Shown here in pieces: positions 39,770-48,113 of a DNA stretch of 53,073 nt (position 1 is its first letter; each line of letters opens with the position of its first letter). The position numbers were made by a program, and so were the translations under genes. Source of the stretch: an uncultured Lachnospiraceae bacterium. Its GTDB lineage: Bacteria > Bacillota > Clostridia > Lachnospirales > Lachnospiraceae. The notes beneath the pieces were generated by a model. The model saw only the letters and a program-made list of their open reading frames with translations, had not been told where the DNA came from and made no database searches. The stretch is taken from positions 1 through 53,073 of the forward strand of contig ONDO01000010.1 in assembly GCA_900316625.1 (NCBI GenBank). The letters are read 5' to 3'.

Positions 39770-41086
39770 ATGTCCATGTATGACCTGAGTGGAAGTATCA
39801 CACTGAAGAAGGGAGAAGGTAGAACCCTTAAGTCCGGCGGTGCCTGGATCTATGATAATGAGATTGATTCCTGCCAAGTAAAGGAGAATGGTGGCATTGT
39901 AGAAGTGCACGATTTCGATGATTACTTCCTGGGATATGGTTTCATCAACATGAATTCCAAGATTCGTGTACGCATGCTGTCCCGTTTCCGCACAGAAGCA
40001 ATCGATGCTGCCTTCATGAGAGACAGGGCAAGAGAAGCCTGGGAGTATCGAAAGGCAGTGGTAGATACCTCTTCCGCCTGCCGTCTTATCTTCGGTGAAG
40101 CGGACTTCCTGCCTGGTCTTGTCGTGGATCGTTACGAAGATCTGCTGGTATTCCAGTCTCTTGCTCTTGGCATTGACCGCCTGAAGAGAGACATCTTAGA
40201 AGGTCTTGTTCTTGCCATGAGAGAAGATGGAATCAGGATCCGTGGTATCTTCGAGAGATCGGATGCGCCGGTTCGCAAGAAGGAAGGTATGTATCCTCAC
40301 AAGGGCTGGTACTATCTCCTGTCTGATGGAGAGGAGAAAGTAGAGGACCCGGAGGATTTTGCAGCAGGCCTTATCTTTGCCGAAGGGCATCCGGATGCAG
40401 ATTGTCATGTGATCATCAATGAGAATGGCATCAAGTATGACGTGGATGTAAGAGATGGACAGAAGACGGGCTTCTTCCTGGATCAGAAGCAGAATCGATT
40501 AGCCCTGCAGGAACTGATTCGTAATATCAAGTCGCAGGACAGTAGAGAACTCGAGGTGCTCGACTGCTTTACCCATATGGGAACCTTCGCACTGAATGCA
40601 GGGCTTGCCGGGGCTGATCATGTGACGGGGCTTGATATCTCGGAATATGCGGTAGGTCAGGCGAGAGAGAATGCCATAAGGAATGGCCTGGAGGAGAGAG
40701 TAAGCTTCCGTGCGGCGGATGTCTTCGATGAACTTCCAAGACTTCTGGATGCAGGAGAGTCCTACGATATCGTAGTCTTAGATCCACCAGCCTTCACCAA
40801 GTCCAGAGAGGCGACTAAGCATGCAATCAATGGCTATCGTGAGATTAATATCCGTGGCCTTAAGTTAGTGAAGAATGGGGGCTATCTCTGCACCTGTTCC
40901 TGCTCTCATTTCATGACTCAGGAACTCTTCGAGAAGATGGTAAGAGAAGCGGCAAGATCCGCTCATAAGAGACTGCGTCAGGTAGCTTTCCGCCAGCAGG
41001 CATCGGATCATCCGATTCTTCTGAATGGTGATGAGAACTCGAATTATCTCAAGTTCTTCATCTTCCAGGTAGTGGATGAGAAGTAG
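39770..41086 (+). CDS. RlmI-like class I rRNA methyltransferase
   Basis: 438 residues. An N-terminal PUA-like domain (GEGRTLKSGGAWIYDNEI; LGYGFINMNSKIRVRML) is followed by the central EEHUD-type segment and a Rossmann methyltransferase: DGQKTGFFLDQKQNR, VLDCFTHMGTFALNAGLAGA (SAM loop), LDPPAFTKSR and CTCSCSHFM. Relatives methylate a 23S rRNA cytosine (RlmI), but this subgroup's target is not certain. Residues about 175-210 (GWYYLLSDGEEKVEDPEDF and what follows) look like an insertion before the catalytic domain. No clear ribosome-binding site; an ATG two codons on is also possible. Confidence 0.87.
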   Translation: MSMYDLSGSITLKKGEGRTLKSGGAWIYDNEIDSCQVKENGGIVEVHDFDDYFLGYGFINMNSKIRVRMLSRFRTEAIDAAFMRDRAREAWEYRKAVVDTSSACRLIFGEADFLPGLVVDRYEDLLVFQSLALGIDRLKRDILEGLVLAMREDGIRIRGIFERSDAPVRKKEGMYPHKGWYYLLSDGEEKVEDPEDFAAGLIFAEGHPDADCHVIINENGIKYDVDVRDGQKTGFFLDQKQNRLALQELIRNIKSQDSRELEVLDCFTHMGTFALNAGLAGADHVTGLDISEYAVGQARENAIRNGLEERVSFRAADVFDELPRLLDAGESYDIVVLDPPAFTKSREATKHAINGYREINIRGLKLVKNGGYLCTCSCSHFMTQELFEKMVREAARSAHKRLRQVAFRQQASDHPILLNGDENSNYLKFFIFQVVDEK

Positions 41087-41116
41087 GCACCCCTATCTGA
41101 AAAGCAAGATCCGTGC

Positions 41117-41122
41117 TATAAT
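41117..41122 (+). promoter_or_regulatory. Extended -10 promoter before the C39-type peptidase gene
   Basis: TGCTATAAT with TATAAT at 41117-41122; the -35 position (TATCTG) is poor. The start of transcription would be about 50 bases before the gene. Confidence 0.55.
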
Positions 41123-41181
41123 AGATAAGATTTTGTGAAAAGACCGAATGTAAGGACTTGTAAGAGTCATAAGGATGCGTT

Positions 41182-42144
41182 ATGTCAGAGAATAGAAAAA
41201 AGAGCCCCGTACGGGTGAAGAGAAATAAAATAGTCGTTCTGAGATCCCTGCTCGCAGTGGATCTTATGAGCGTCGTACTTCTCACCGGAGTGGTGGTTCA
41301 TCATGCAATATCCAATGGAACCTTCTATGAGAAGCCCTCCATGGCGTCTTCTGAAGGCCAGCAGGCAAGCGAAGCAGAGGAAGGACAGGTCCCTGTTGCC
41401 TCTTCCGAACAGCAGGTGATCGTTCCGGAGGAAGCCAGGGTGAAGAGTGCGGTAGATCTCGCATCCGAAGAGGATACCTTCGATTATGATGCCGCGAGAG
41501 CCTGGCTGAAGGAGAACAGCAATCTCTTCGATGAGAATCAGATTCACAAGGCCAATGATGACAATCATTATGCCCAGTTGTTATATCGCTGGATGCATGA
41601 TGATTATACCGTCATGAATGCATCAGAGATCAAACTTACGGAAGCTGAGCAGGAGGCGAAGATCCCCCTCTTCGAACAGTGGGATGATCGTTGGGGCTAT
41701 GCTCCCTATGGTGAGCAGATCATCGGAACCTCTGGTTGTGGACCGACCTGTATGGCTATGATTGCCTGTGGTCTCTTAAGAGATCCCTCCATCAATCCTC
41801 AGGTTGTCGCTGAATATGCGCAGAACAATAACCTCTACATGTGGGGTACCGGTACCAAGTGGGATATCTATGAGGACTATAGTGCCAGCAAGGGCATCAT
41901 CTGTACCGATCTTAAGACGGATCAGAATCTGATCCTGTCAGAGCTTCGTAAGGGATATCCTGTCGTTGTCTCTGTAAGAAGAGGAATCTTCACCTATGGT
42001 GGTCACTTTATTGTCCTGACCGGAATCGATGATGAGGATTATATCACCATGAACGATCCTATGAGCATCGAGCACAGTTCCCGTACCTGGAAGTTATCCG
42101 AATTCTCGGACCAGATCAAGAACACCTGGAGTTTCCACATCTGA
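41182..42144 (+). CDS. Membrane-anchored C39-like cysteine peptidase
   Basis: 320 residues. A basic N-terminus and one helix (about 16-36) anchor the protein; a Ser/Glu/Gln-rich linker spans about 45-95. The C-terminal domain (about 165-320) is a papain-like C39 domain: WDDRWGYAPYGEQIIGTSGCGPTCMAM with catalytic Cys, GHFIVLTGID with catalytic His and MNDPMS with the Asp. Unlike bacteriocin-export C39 domains there is no ABC transporter, so a cell-surface hydrolase or wall-remodelling role is more likely. It ends 4 bases before the esterase gene. Confidence 0.85.
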   Translation: MSENRKKSPVRVKRNKIVVLRSLLAVDLMSVVLLTGVVVHHAISNGTFYEKPSMASSEGQQASEAEEGQVPVASSEQQVIVPEEARVKSAVDLASEEDTFDYDAARAWLKENSNLFDENQIHKANDDNHYAQLLYRWMHDDYTVMNASEIKLTEAEQEAKIPLFEQWDDRWGYAPYGEQIIGTSGCGPTCMAMIACGLLRDPSINPQVVAEYAQNNNLYMWGTGTKWDIYEDYSASKGIICTDLKTDQNLILSELRKGYPVVVSVRRGIFTYGGHFIVLTGIDDEDYITMNDPMSIEHSSRTWKLSEFSDQIKNTWSFHI

Positions 42145-42148
42145 TTCT

Positions 42149-43165
42149 ATGAAGAGACTGAAGCCAGTTACCATATTCATCATCATCTGTGCCTGTCTGG
42201 CGGGAGGACTCTTACTCTCTGCCTTCCCGGATGTATCTAAGAAGGATGTCAGATACTACAAGGAGGAAGAGGGCAGTCTGCTCTTAGATAGGGTTCCCAA
42301 CTCTTATACCAGGCCCGCATTCAAGAGAGGAAGCATCGAACAGATCTGGTATGACACCAAGGATTATGACGATGATCTTGAACCCATGCACAAGTATGCC
42401 TATGTTTATGTGCCATATGATTATCAGGTAACGAAGAAGTATCCCATCCTCTACCTCATGCATGGCCATAACGGCAGAGCCGAGACCTGGCTGGGGTCTC
42501 CCGACAAGCCGAGCCAGACGAAGAACTGCCTGGACCATATGATCCAGGATGGCGTTATGAAACCCATGCTGGTGGTCTGCATGACCTACTATGATAATAA
42601 CTTGAATGAGCACACGAGAAATGTAGACCAGGACTTAGTTGAGCCCTTTGGCTACGAACTTATTGACCTCATGAAGGTGGTGGAGAGTGAGTATTCTACT
42701 TACGCATCCGGAACTGACAAGGAGGGCCTGATGGAAGGGCGTGACCATCGTATCTTCGGTGGTTTCAGCATGGGTGGTGTAACGACGAATTTCAGGATCT
42801 GTGATTCCATGGATTATTTTCGTTACTTCATGCCCTTGTCCGGAACGCTCTATTGGAGCAAGATCTCTGTACCGGATGTGGAATTCGCAGGTGACTATCT
42901 GGCAAAGTGCATCGAACAAGAAGGCTATGGGCCGGATGATTTCAGAATCTACATGGCAACAGGAAGCAAGGATTATGCCCTGGTAACCATGGAACGACAG
43001 GTGGAATCCATGAAGATGCATGATGAACTCTTCCGCTTTGGAGATCCAGGAGATCGTCAGGTTAATTGCACATATGCCATAGCAGATGGAGAACTGCATG
43101 ATGCACATGCCAGAATGACCTTCTTTTATAATATTGTTCCGGTACTTGCAAATGAGATGGAGTAG
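42149..43165 (+). CDS. Secreted or anchored esterase of the feruloyl/acetyl-xylan esterase type
   Basis: 338 residues. An N-terminal hydrophobic segment (about 6-27) acts as signal or anchor. The alpha/beta-hydrolase core shows YVYVPYDYQVTKKYPILYLMHGHNG, the nucleophile elbow GGFSMGGV, and likely Asp and His in TGSKDYAL and HDAHARMTFF. The layout matches family CE1-like esterases that often act on plant polysaccharide side chains; substrate cannot be fixed. It directly follows the C39-like peptidase gene and precedes a convergent lysozyme gene. Confidence 0.8.
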   Translation: MKRLKPVTIFIIICACLAGGLLLSAFPDVSKKDVRYYKEEEGSLLLDRVPNSYTRPAFKRGSIEQIWYDTKDYDDDLEPMHKYAYVYVPYDYQVTKKYPILYLMHGHNGRAETWLGSPDKPSQTKNCLDHMIQDGVMKPMLVVCMTYYDNNLNEHTRNVDQDLVEPFGYELIDLMKVVESEYSTYASGTDKEGLMEGRDHRIFGGFSMGGVTTNFRICDSMDYFRYFMPLSGTLYWSKISVPDVEFAGDYLAKCIEQEGYGPDDFRIYMATGSKDYALVTMERQVESMKMHDELFRFGDPGDRQVNCTYAIADGELHDAHARMTFFYNIVPVLANEME

Positions 43166-43188
43166 CCCCGAGGGACTGCTCCATTTTT
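43157..43188. terminator. Terminator between the esterase and the convergent GH25 gene
   Basis: ATGGAG (43157-43162) with CTCCAT (43179-43184) enclose a further partly paired stem and include the esterase stop codon; five T follow on the plus strand. It may also serve the minus-strand gene. Confidence 0.65.
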
Positions 43189-43214
43189 GTAATAGCGTTT
43201 AAGTAAACGTATCT

Positions 43215-44309
43215 CTATTTATTTTCTTTTCTGATCATAAGATCCAGGTCTACATTGCCTGCGATTCCGGGAACCTGTCCGCTCTCGGAATATTGTAGAT
43301 ATTCGTAATGATAGGGAGTCTGGGGGAGCGGCTCGTAATCTGCGCACCACATGGGAATCCCCTTTAGCGCTGCCATATCGAGAAGTCCGGTCTGCCACTT
43401 CATATTGGCATAGATCCCAGGCTGATACCCCGCAGCGCGGATGCGGTCTGTGAAGGCGATACTGTTCTTTGTCAGCTGCTCACCACTGATACCGTCGGTT
43501 CTGGCGGAATCATCTTCGATGCTCTCCGGATCATAGATCACCTGGAGGTCGATGGGACGCTGGTTCAGGAGCTCTAGAACGTAGTCAGCTTCTTCCACTG
43601 CTTCGGTCTCATTTACAGCCTGGGCGAAGAAGTAGACACCTACATCGAGACCCGCTGCCTTGGCACCCTGGTAATAGCTTTCGAAATTCCGGTCTGCATT
43701 GAGCCGGCCCTCCATGGCATAGCCACGGTAGGCGATGCGAAGAATGACGAAGTCAATGCCGGAAGCACGAACGGAAGCCCAGTCGATGTCCCCCTGGTGG
43801 TGGGAGACGTCGATGCCACGGCGACTCGTGTATCCATCCAGGTCATAAGAGAGGACACCATCATCGAAGTAGCCGTTATGGGTACCTTCCTTTCCCTTGG
43901 TGTTCGGGAGAGATTCATCGCTGTAAGGCTGACCGGAGAGATCTGCATCATAGATGGCCTTGCAGCTGTCGTAAACCGACTGGCCATTGTAGAGATAGCC
44001 TTTCAGATTCAGCTCATTTTTCGCTGCGGCATCATCTACCACGTAGGAGTGGAATTCGCCCCTGGCATCTAAGAAGCTTAGATTACCGGTGGTTTTCGGG
44101 ACACCTTCGGATGAGCTTGTGCCTGCGTCAGAACTGTCATTACTTACGGACGGCTCTACATCTTCCTCTTTACCATCATGTCTTACGGCTTGGTCTACAT
44201 TTCCCTCAGGCTTCTTGTCCTGCCCGGCCCCGAGCGGGTGGCGGATCAATACTATTGCTAGAAGAAGGAAGAATAGCAGCGTAAGAATCAGTAATAATTG
44301 TTTCTTCAT
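43215..44309 (-). CDS. GH25-family lysozyme, membrane-anchored or secreted
   Basis: 364 residues. The start MKKQLLLILTLLFFLLL at 44309 follows GGAGGAGAG; a longer frame runs into the divergent gene. Signal/anchor helix at about 3-24, an acidic Ser-rich linker to about 75, a middle region, and a GH25 domain from about 170: GIDVSHHQGDIDWASV, FVILRIAYRG, VYFFAQAVNETEAVEEADY, and VIYDPESIE with the D-x-E catalytic pair. It cleaves the MurNAc-GlcNAc bond of peptidoglycan. Divergent from the panE-like gene. Confidence 0.9.
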   Translation of the reverse strand: MKKQLLLILTLLFFLLLAIVLIRHPLGAGQDKKPEGNVDQAVRHDGKEEDVEPSVSNDSSDAGTSSSEGVPKTTGNLSFLDARGEFHSYVVDDAAAKNELNLKGYLYNGQSVYDSCKAIYDADLSGQPYSDESLPNTKGKEGTHNGYFDDGVLSYDLDGYTSRRGIDVSHHQGDIDWASVRASGIDFVILRIAYRGYAMEGRLNADRNFESYYQGAKAAGLDVGVYFFAQAVNETEAVEEADYVLELLNQRPIDLQVIYDPESIEDDSARTDGISGEQLTKNSIAFTDRIRAAGYQPGIYANMKWQTGLLDMAALKGIPMWCADYEPLPQTPYHYEYLQYSESGQVPGIAGNVDLDLMIRKENK

Positions 44310-44354
44310 CTCTCCTCCGAAAGGAATGAGGTGTGTTATCATAGTGACTTGAAA

Positions 44355-44360
44355 ATTATA
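44355..44360 (-). promoter_or_regulatory. Extended -10 promoter of the GH25 gene
   Basis: On the minus strand TGCTATAAT with TATAAT at 44360-44355; a TTGCAA lies 19 bases upstream. It would start transcription about 40 bases before the lysozyme gene. Confidence 0.5.
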
Positions 44361-44411
44361 GCACGGGCATGCAAGTCCCTTGCAACAGGAGAGAAGAAGG
44401 AAGAGAAAACG

Positions 44412-45359
44412 ATGAAGATTAAGACAGTGGCAGTCCTGGGAAGTGGCGCGGTTGGCTCCTATTTCGTCTGGGGACTTATGGACAAATGTAAAGCAGACCT
44501 CTACGTTCCTGCCAAGGGCGAGAGAAAGGCGCGTCTCGAGACTGAGGGAATCCGGATCAATGGAGAGACCTATCGACCGAGCATCGTAGAACCCAAGGAT
44601 ATCTATGGCGTGGATCTGATCCTGCTGGCGGTAAAGTATAATGCGATAGAGGAAGCAATCGATATGATTGCAGAGATGGCAGATCCCAGACACACGATCA
44701 TTCTGTCACTGATGAATGGCGTGGATTCCGAGGAGAAGATTGAGAAAGCAATCCATCCGGAGCATCTTCTCTATTCCTTTATGAAGATTCAGTCCACCAG
44801 AGTAGGAAGAGAGATCTCTTTCGATCCGGACAGAACGCTTGGACTCTTCTATGGTTATCCGGGAGTGGACAAGGAAGATGGAAGAGAAGATCTTCTGGCC
44901 CTGAAGGAACTCCTGTCCGACAGCCCGATTCATTACAACTTCTGTCCGGAGATTATGAAGGATCTCTGGGGCAAATACGCGATGAATATCGCCAATAATC
45001 TGGTACAGGCGGTTCTTGATGTCGGCATAGGGGCTTATGAAGATAGTCCTTATGTGAAGGAACTTGGTCAGAAACTTCGAGATGAAGTGGTGGCTGTAGC
45101 ACATGCCAAGGGAATCGAAATCTCTTCCCTGATGGAAAACCCCATCATGAAGCGCTATGCCAAAAAGAATTCTGCTTACTCTACCCTGCAGGATATCCGT
45201 GCCGGCAGAGAGACCGAGATTGAGATGTTTTCAGGTGCTCTCATGCGTATGGGAGCAGAACTTGGGGTTCCTACACCAGTCAACGAGACGGTTTATCTCT
45301 TCATTAAAGCGATAGAAGAGAAGAACAAGGGAAAATTCGATTACAGTGATGAGGAATAA
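44412..45359 (+). CDS. panE: Ketopantoate reductase family protein (2-dehydropantoate 2-reductase)
   Basis: About 315 residues. The start MKIKTVAVLGSGAVGSYF at 44412 follows purine-rich GGAAGAG; the longer frame overlaps the divergent gene. NADPH motif GSGAVGS at the N-terminus, LLAVKYNAIEEAI with the conserved Lys, LMNGVDSEEKI and the C-terminal domain KDLWGKYAMNIANNLVQAV with catalytic Lys and Asn, and SAYSTLQDIRAGRETEIE. Family members reduce ketopantoate in pantothenate synthesis; several paralogues act on other oxo acids, and no pan genes are adjacent, so the symbol is provisional. Confidence 0.85.
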   Translation: MKIKTVAVLGSGAVGSYFVWGLMDKCKADLYVPAKGERKARLETEGIRINGETYRPSIVEPKDIYGVDLILLAVKYNAIEEAIDMIAEMADPRHTIILSLMNGVDSEEKIEKAIHPEHLLYSFMKIQSTRVGREISFDPDRTLGLFYGYPGVDKEDGREDLLALKELLSDSPIHYNFCPEIMKDLWGKYAMNIANNLVQAVLDVGIGAYEDSPYVKELGQKLRDEVVAVAHAKGIEISSLMENPIMKRYAKKNSAYSTLQDIRAGRETEIEMFSGALMRMGAELGVPTPVNETVYLFIKAIEEKNKGKFDYSDEE

Positions 45360-45417
45360 GAGCATCAGGGAATAGCAGGTAAGAAACCGGGAAGGATTCT
45401 TAGAAGTGAGGCAAGAG

Positions 45418-46137
45418 ATGAAGGATATAACAGAGAAGGTATTCTTAGAATGCGAGAAGAAGAGGACCTTCTGGCTTATGATCATGGTGGCTGGCTGGTA
45501 TGGCTCTTACACCTTTGTAGAGAGGGGCGGAGTCTTCTGTAATGCGCAGACGGCCAATGTTGTCCTCTTCGGTATGGCAATCGGACAGAGAGACTGGCCC
45601 AAGGCACTCTATCTTATGGTTCCGATCGGCGCCTATTTCCTGGGAGCTATGTTCTCAGAAGTTCTGGGAAAATCCATCAAACGATTGGGAATCCTGAGAT
45701 GGGATACCGTGCTGGTTGGAATTGAAATCGTGGCCTGTATCCTGCTGGGACTCCTGCCTGCGAAGGCACCGGACCAGATCTGCCAGGTGGCGCTGAACTT
45801 CCTCTGCTCCATGCAGTTCAATACCTTCCGCCAGGCGGAGGGAACCCCTGCGGCGACGACTTTCGTAACCAATCACATCCGACAGGTGGGTTCGAATCTT
45901 GTAAAACTTATCCGGCACCATGAGAATGAAGCGGCGAAGAACAGAGTGATCCTTCATGGTTCCCTACTTCTCTGCTTCCTGGCTGGAGCAATCCTCTGTG
46001 CTTTCCTCTGCGAATACTTCGGATATTACACAATCTGGGGCGCCGGCATTATTCTACTGATTGTCTTTGTGCGCCTTGCCTGGGTGGATACGCATACAGA
46101 AAAGGGTATGTTAGATCAGGTGCCGAGAGGTCACTGA
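45418..46137 (+). CDS. DUF1275 (YoaK-type) membrane protein
   Basis: About 239 residues from ATG 45418 (GAGGCAAG site); a GTG at 45406 adds four residues. About six membrane helices. WYGSYTFVERGGVFCNAQTANVV, GAYFLGAMFSEVLGKSI and FLCSMQFNTFRQAEGTPAATTFVTNHIRQ are family hallmarks. Members are integral membrane proteins of unknown function, suspected transporters. Confidence 0.88.
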   Translation: MKDITEKVFLECEKKRTFWLMIMVAGWYGSYTFVERGGVFCNAQTANVVLFGMAIGQRDWPKALYLMVPIGAYFLGAMFSEVLGKSIKRLGILRWDTVLVGIEIVACILLGLLPAKAPDQICQVALNFLCSMQFNTFRQAEGTPAATTFVTNHIRQVGSNLVKLIRHHENEAAKNRVILHGSLLLCFLAGAILCAFLCEYFGYYTIWGAGIILLIVFVRLAWVDTHTEKGMLDQVPRGH

Positions 46138-46187
46138 TTGATAAATAGGTCTGACAGTGATAACATCTGAAGTTGAAAGAGGTTATT

Positions 46188-48113
46188 ATGGCCATTCTTA
46201 ATTATTACCCGAATATATTCTGGCAGGCGTCCGCAGCAATGTTTGATGTCCTTCTGTGCATCTTTCTTGCCCTGCAATACAGGGATGCGTCCCGACAGAA
46301 TCACCGGTTTCGCATACTGATGTATTGCGTAACAATCTCTTCATGTCTGGATATTCTAAGGGTAGTTCTGGAAGTCAATGCATTCGGTTTTCAGATTCCT
46401 TATCTTGTGCTGAGAGTAGCGGCAACTGTAACCCATACGAGTTATGGCCTGATTACTTTCTATTTTGTGCGCTATATCGAGTCTTACGCTTATAAGGATG
46501 GATGGAGGACGCTGAACCATGCGATCGAGGGCATATTGCTTTATGTCTATCTCTTCCTCATGGTTATCAATCTCTTCGTTCCGGTTCTTGTCGATGTTGA
46601 TTACTATACGCATACCCAGTACAGCAAGTTTCTTATGCTGCCGGTCGGTTATGGAATTCCGTTTTATTTCATTATCAGTTCCGGCTTTGTACTGATTCAT
46701 CACAGAAAAGCACTGAGGGTCAGAGAACGATATACCCTCTACTTCATCTATGCTGTTATGATCTTCAGTGCAACTCTGCAGGCGGTCTTCCCCAACCGAA
46801 TCCAAATCGTATATTTCCTGGCATCCTTGGGACTCTTCCTCTGCTTCCTCTCTATTGAGACTCCCAACTATAGGAAGCTTCTCTCCATACGGGCCCAGCT
46901 TGAGAAGGCGGAGAAGGCTGCAGTTGAAGCGAATCGTCAGAAGACGGACTTCCTTGCCGCCATGTCTCACGAGATTCGTACACCTATGGCTGGTGTTCTT
47001 GGAACGGACGACCTGATCCTTCGTGCAACAAGAGATAGCAAGATCAGGGAATATGCAGAGAATATTCATTCTGCAGCTGAGACTCTGCTCTACATCATCA
47101 ATGATATTTTGGACCTTTCGAACATTGAGAATGGTAGTTTTACCCTGCATGAAGAGACCTATGATCTAGGGAAGATGCTTCATGATCTGGATATTATCGT
47201 TCGTCCCAGAGCAGAAGAGAAGGGACTTGATTTTAGAATTGATGTTCCGGAGGATCTGCTGGAGAGACTCTATGGCGATGGTGTTCGCGTAAGACAGGTC
47301 ATTCTGAATGTCCTGAATAATGCGGTGAAGTATACGCACTCAGGCTCTGTCTCCATGTCCGTTCGACAGCAGTCCCTGAGGAATGGAATCATGCGTCTTC
47401 GTTTCACCATTCGTGATACGGGTATCGGTATTAAGGAGGAGGATCTTCCCTATCTCTTCGCTTCTTTCCATCGATTCGACGAAAAGAAGAACCGCCATAT
47501 TGAAGGTTCCGGTCTGGGACTGTCCATCGTTAAGAATCTGACGGATCAGATGCATGGTGAGGTTCATGTGGATTCTGTATATGGGGTGGGTTCTGTCTTT
47601 ACGATTGAGCTTCCTCAGAAACTATCCGGTTCCCTAACCATCCGCGAATATCGTGATATGCAGAGAAGAGAACTTGAGATGGAAGGTCCGGAAGAACTCA
47701 TCCGCGAAGCTGTTGGTAATGTTCTTGTTGTTGATGATAACGCGATGAATCGAAAGGTTATCCGTTCGCTTCTTCTTCGTACAGGTCTCTCAGTAGAAAC
47801 TGCTGAATCCGGACAGGAATGTCTGAACATTCTTAAAGTACATCATTTTGATATCGTGCTTATGGATATCATGATGCCCGAGATGGATGGTGTGGAGACC
47901 CTGCACGAACTTCGAAAACTCCCGGATTGCGGCAGCGGCGATCTGCCGGTCGTGGCACTGACAGCGAATGCAATTGCAGGTGCGAAGGAATCCTACCTGA
48001 AGGAAGGATTCGATGGTTATCTGTCCAAACCTGTGAATGTGGAAGCACTTGAGAAGATGCTGTTAGAGAAACTACCAGGTATGATGTGTGAGGAAGGAGG
48101 AAGTCATGCATAG
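46188..48113 (+). CDS. Hybrid sensor histidine kinase with receiver domain (first of a tandem pair)
   Basis: 641 residues from ATG 46188, which has AAAGAGG before it; the TTG at 46173 is less likely. Seven hydrophobic segments cover about 12-222, then a short coiled coil, the HisKA helix with H261 in AAMSHEIRTPMAGVLG, an ATPase domain (NVLNNAVKYTHSG, RDTGIGIKEEDLP, GSGLGLSIVKNL) and a receiver (VLVVDDNAMNRKVI; phospho-acceptor in VLMDIMMPEMDG; LTANA; LSKPV). No separate output domain and no cognate regulator next to it. The next gene is a paralogue starting within its last 8 bases. Confidence 0.92.
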   Translation: MAILNYYPNIFWQASAAMFDVLLCIFLALQYRDASRQNHRFRILMYCVTISSCLDILRVVLEVNAFGFQIPYLVLRVAATVTHTSYGLITFYFVRYIESYAYKDGWRTLNHAIEGILLYVYLFLMVINLFVPVLVDVDYYTHTQYSKFLMLPVGYGIPFYFIISSGFVLIHHRKALRVRERYTLYFIYAVMIFSATLQAVFPNRIQIVYFLASLGLFLCFLSIETPNYRKLLSIRAQLEKAEKAAVEANRQKTDFLAAMSHEIRTPMAGVLGTDDLILRATRDSKIREYAENIHSAAETLLYIINDILDLSNIENGSFTLHEETYDLGKMLHDLDIIVRPRAEEKGLDFRIDVPEDLLERLYGDGVRVRQVILNVLNNAVKYTHSGSVSMSVRQQSLRNGIMRLRFTIRDTGIGIKEEDLPYLFASFHRFDEKKNRHIEGSGLGLSIVKNLTDQMHGEVHVDSVYGVGSVFTIELPQKLSGSLTIREYRDMQRRELEMEGPEELIREAVGNVLVVDDNAMNRKVIRSLLLRTGLSVETAESGQECLNILKVHHFDIVLMDIMMPEMDGVETLHELRKLPDCGSGDLPVVALTANAIAGAKESYLKEGFDGYLSKPVNVEALEKMLLEKLPGMMCEEGGSHA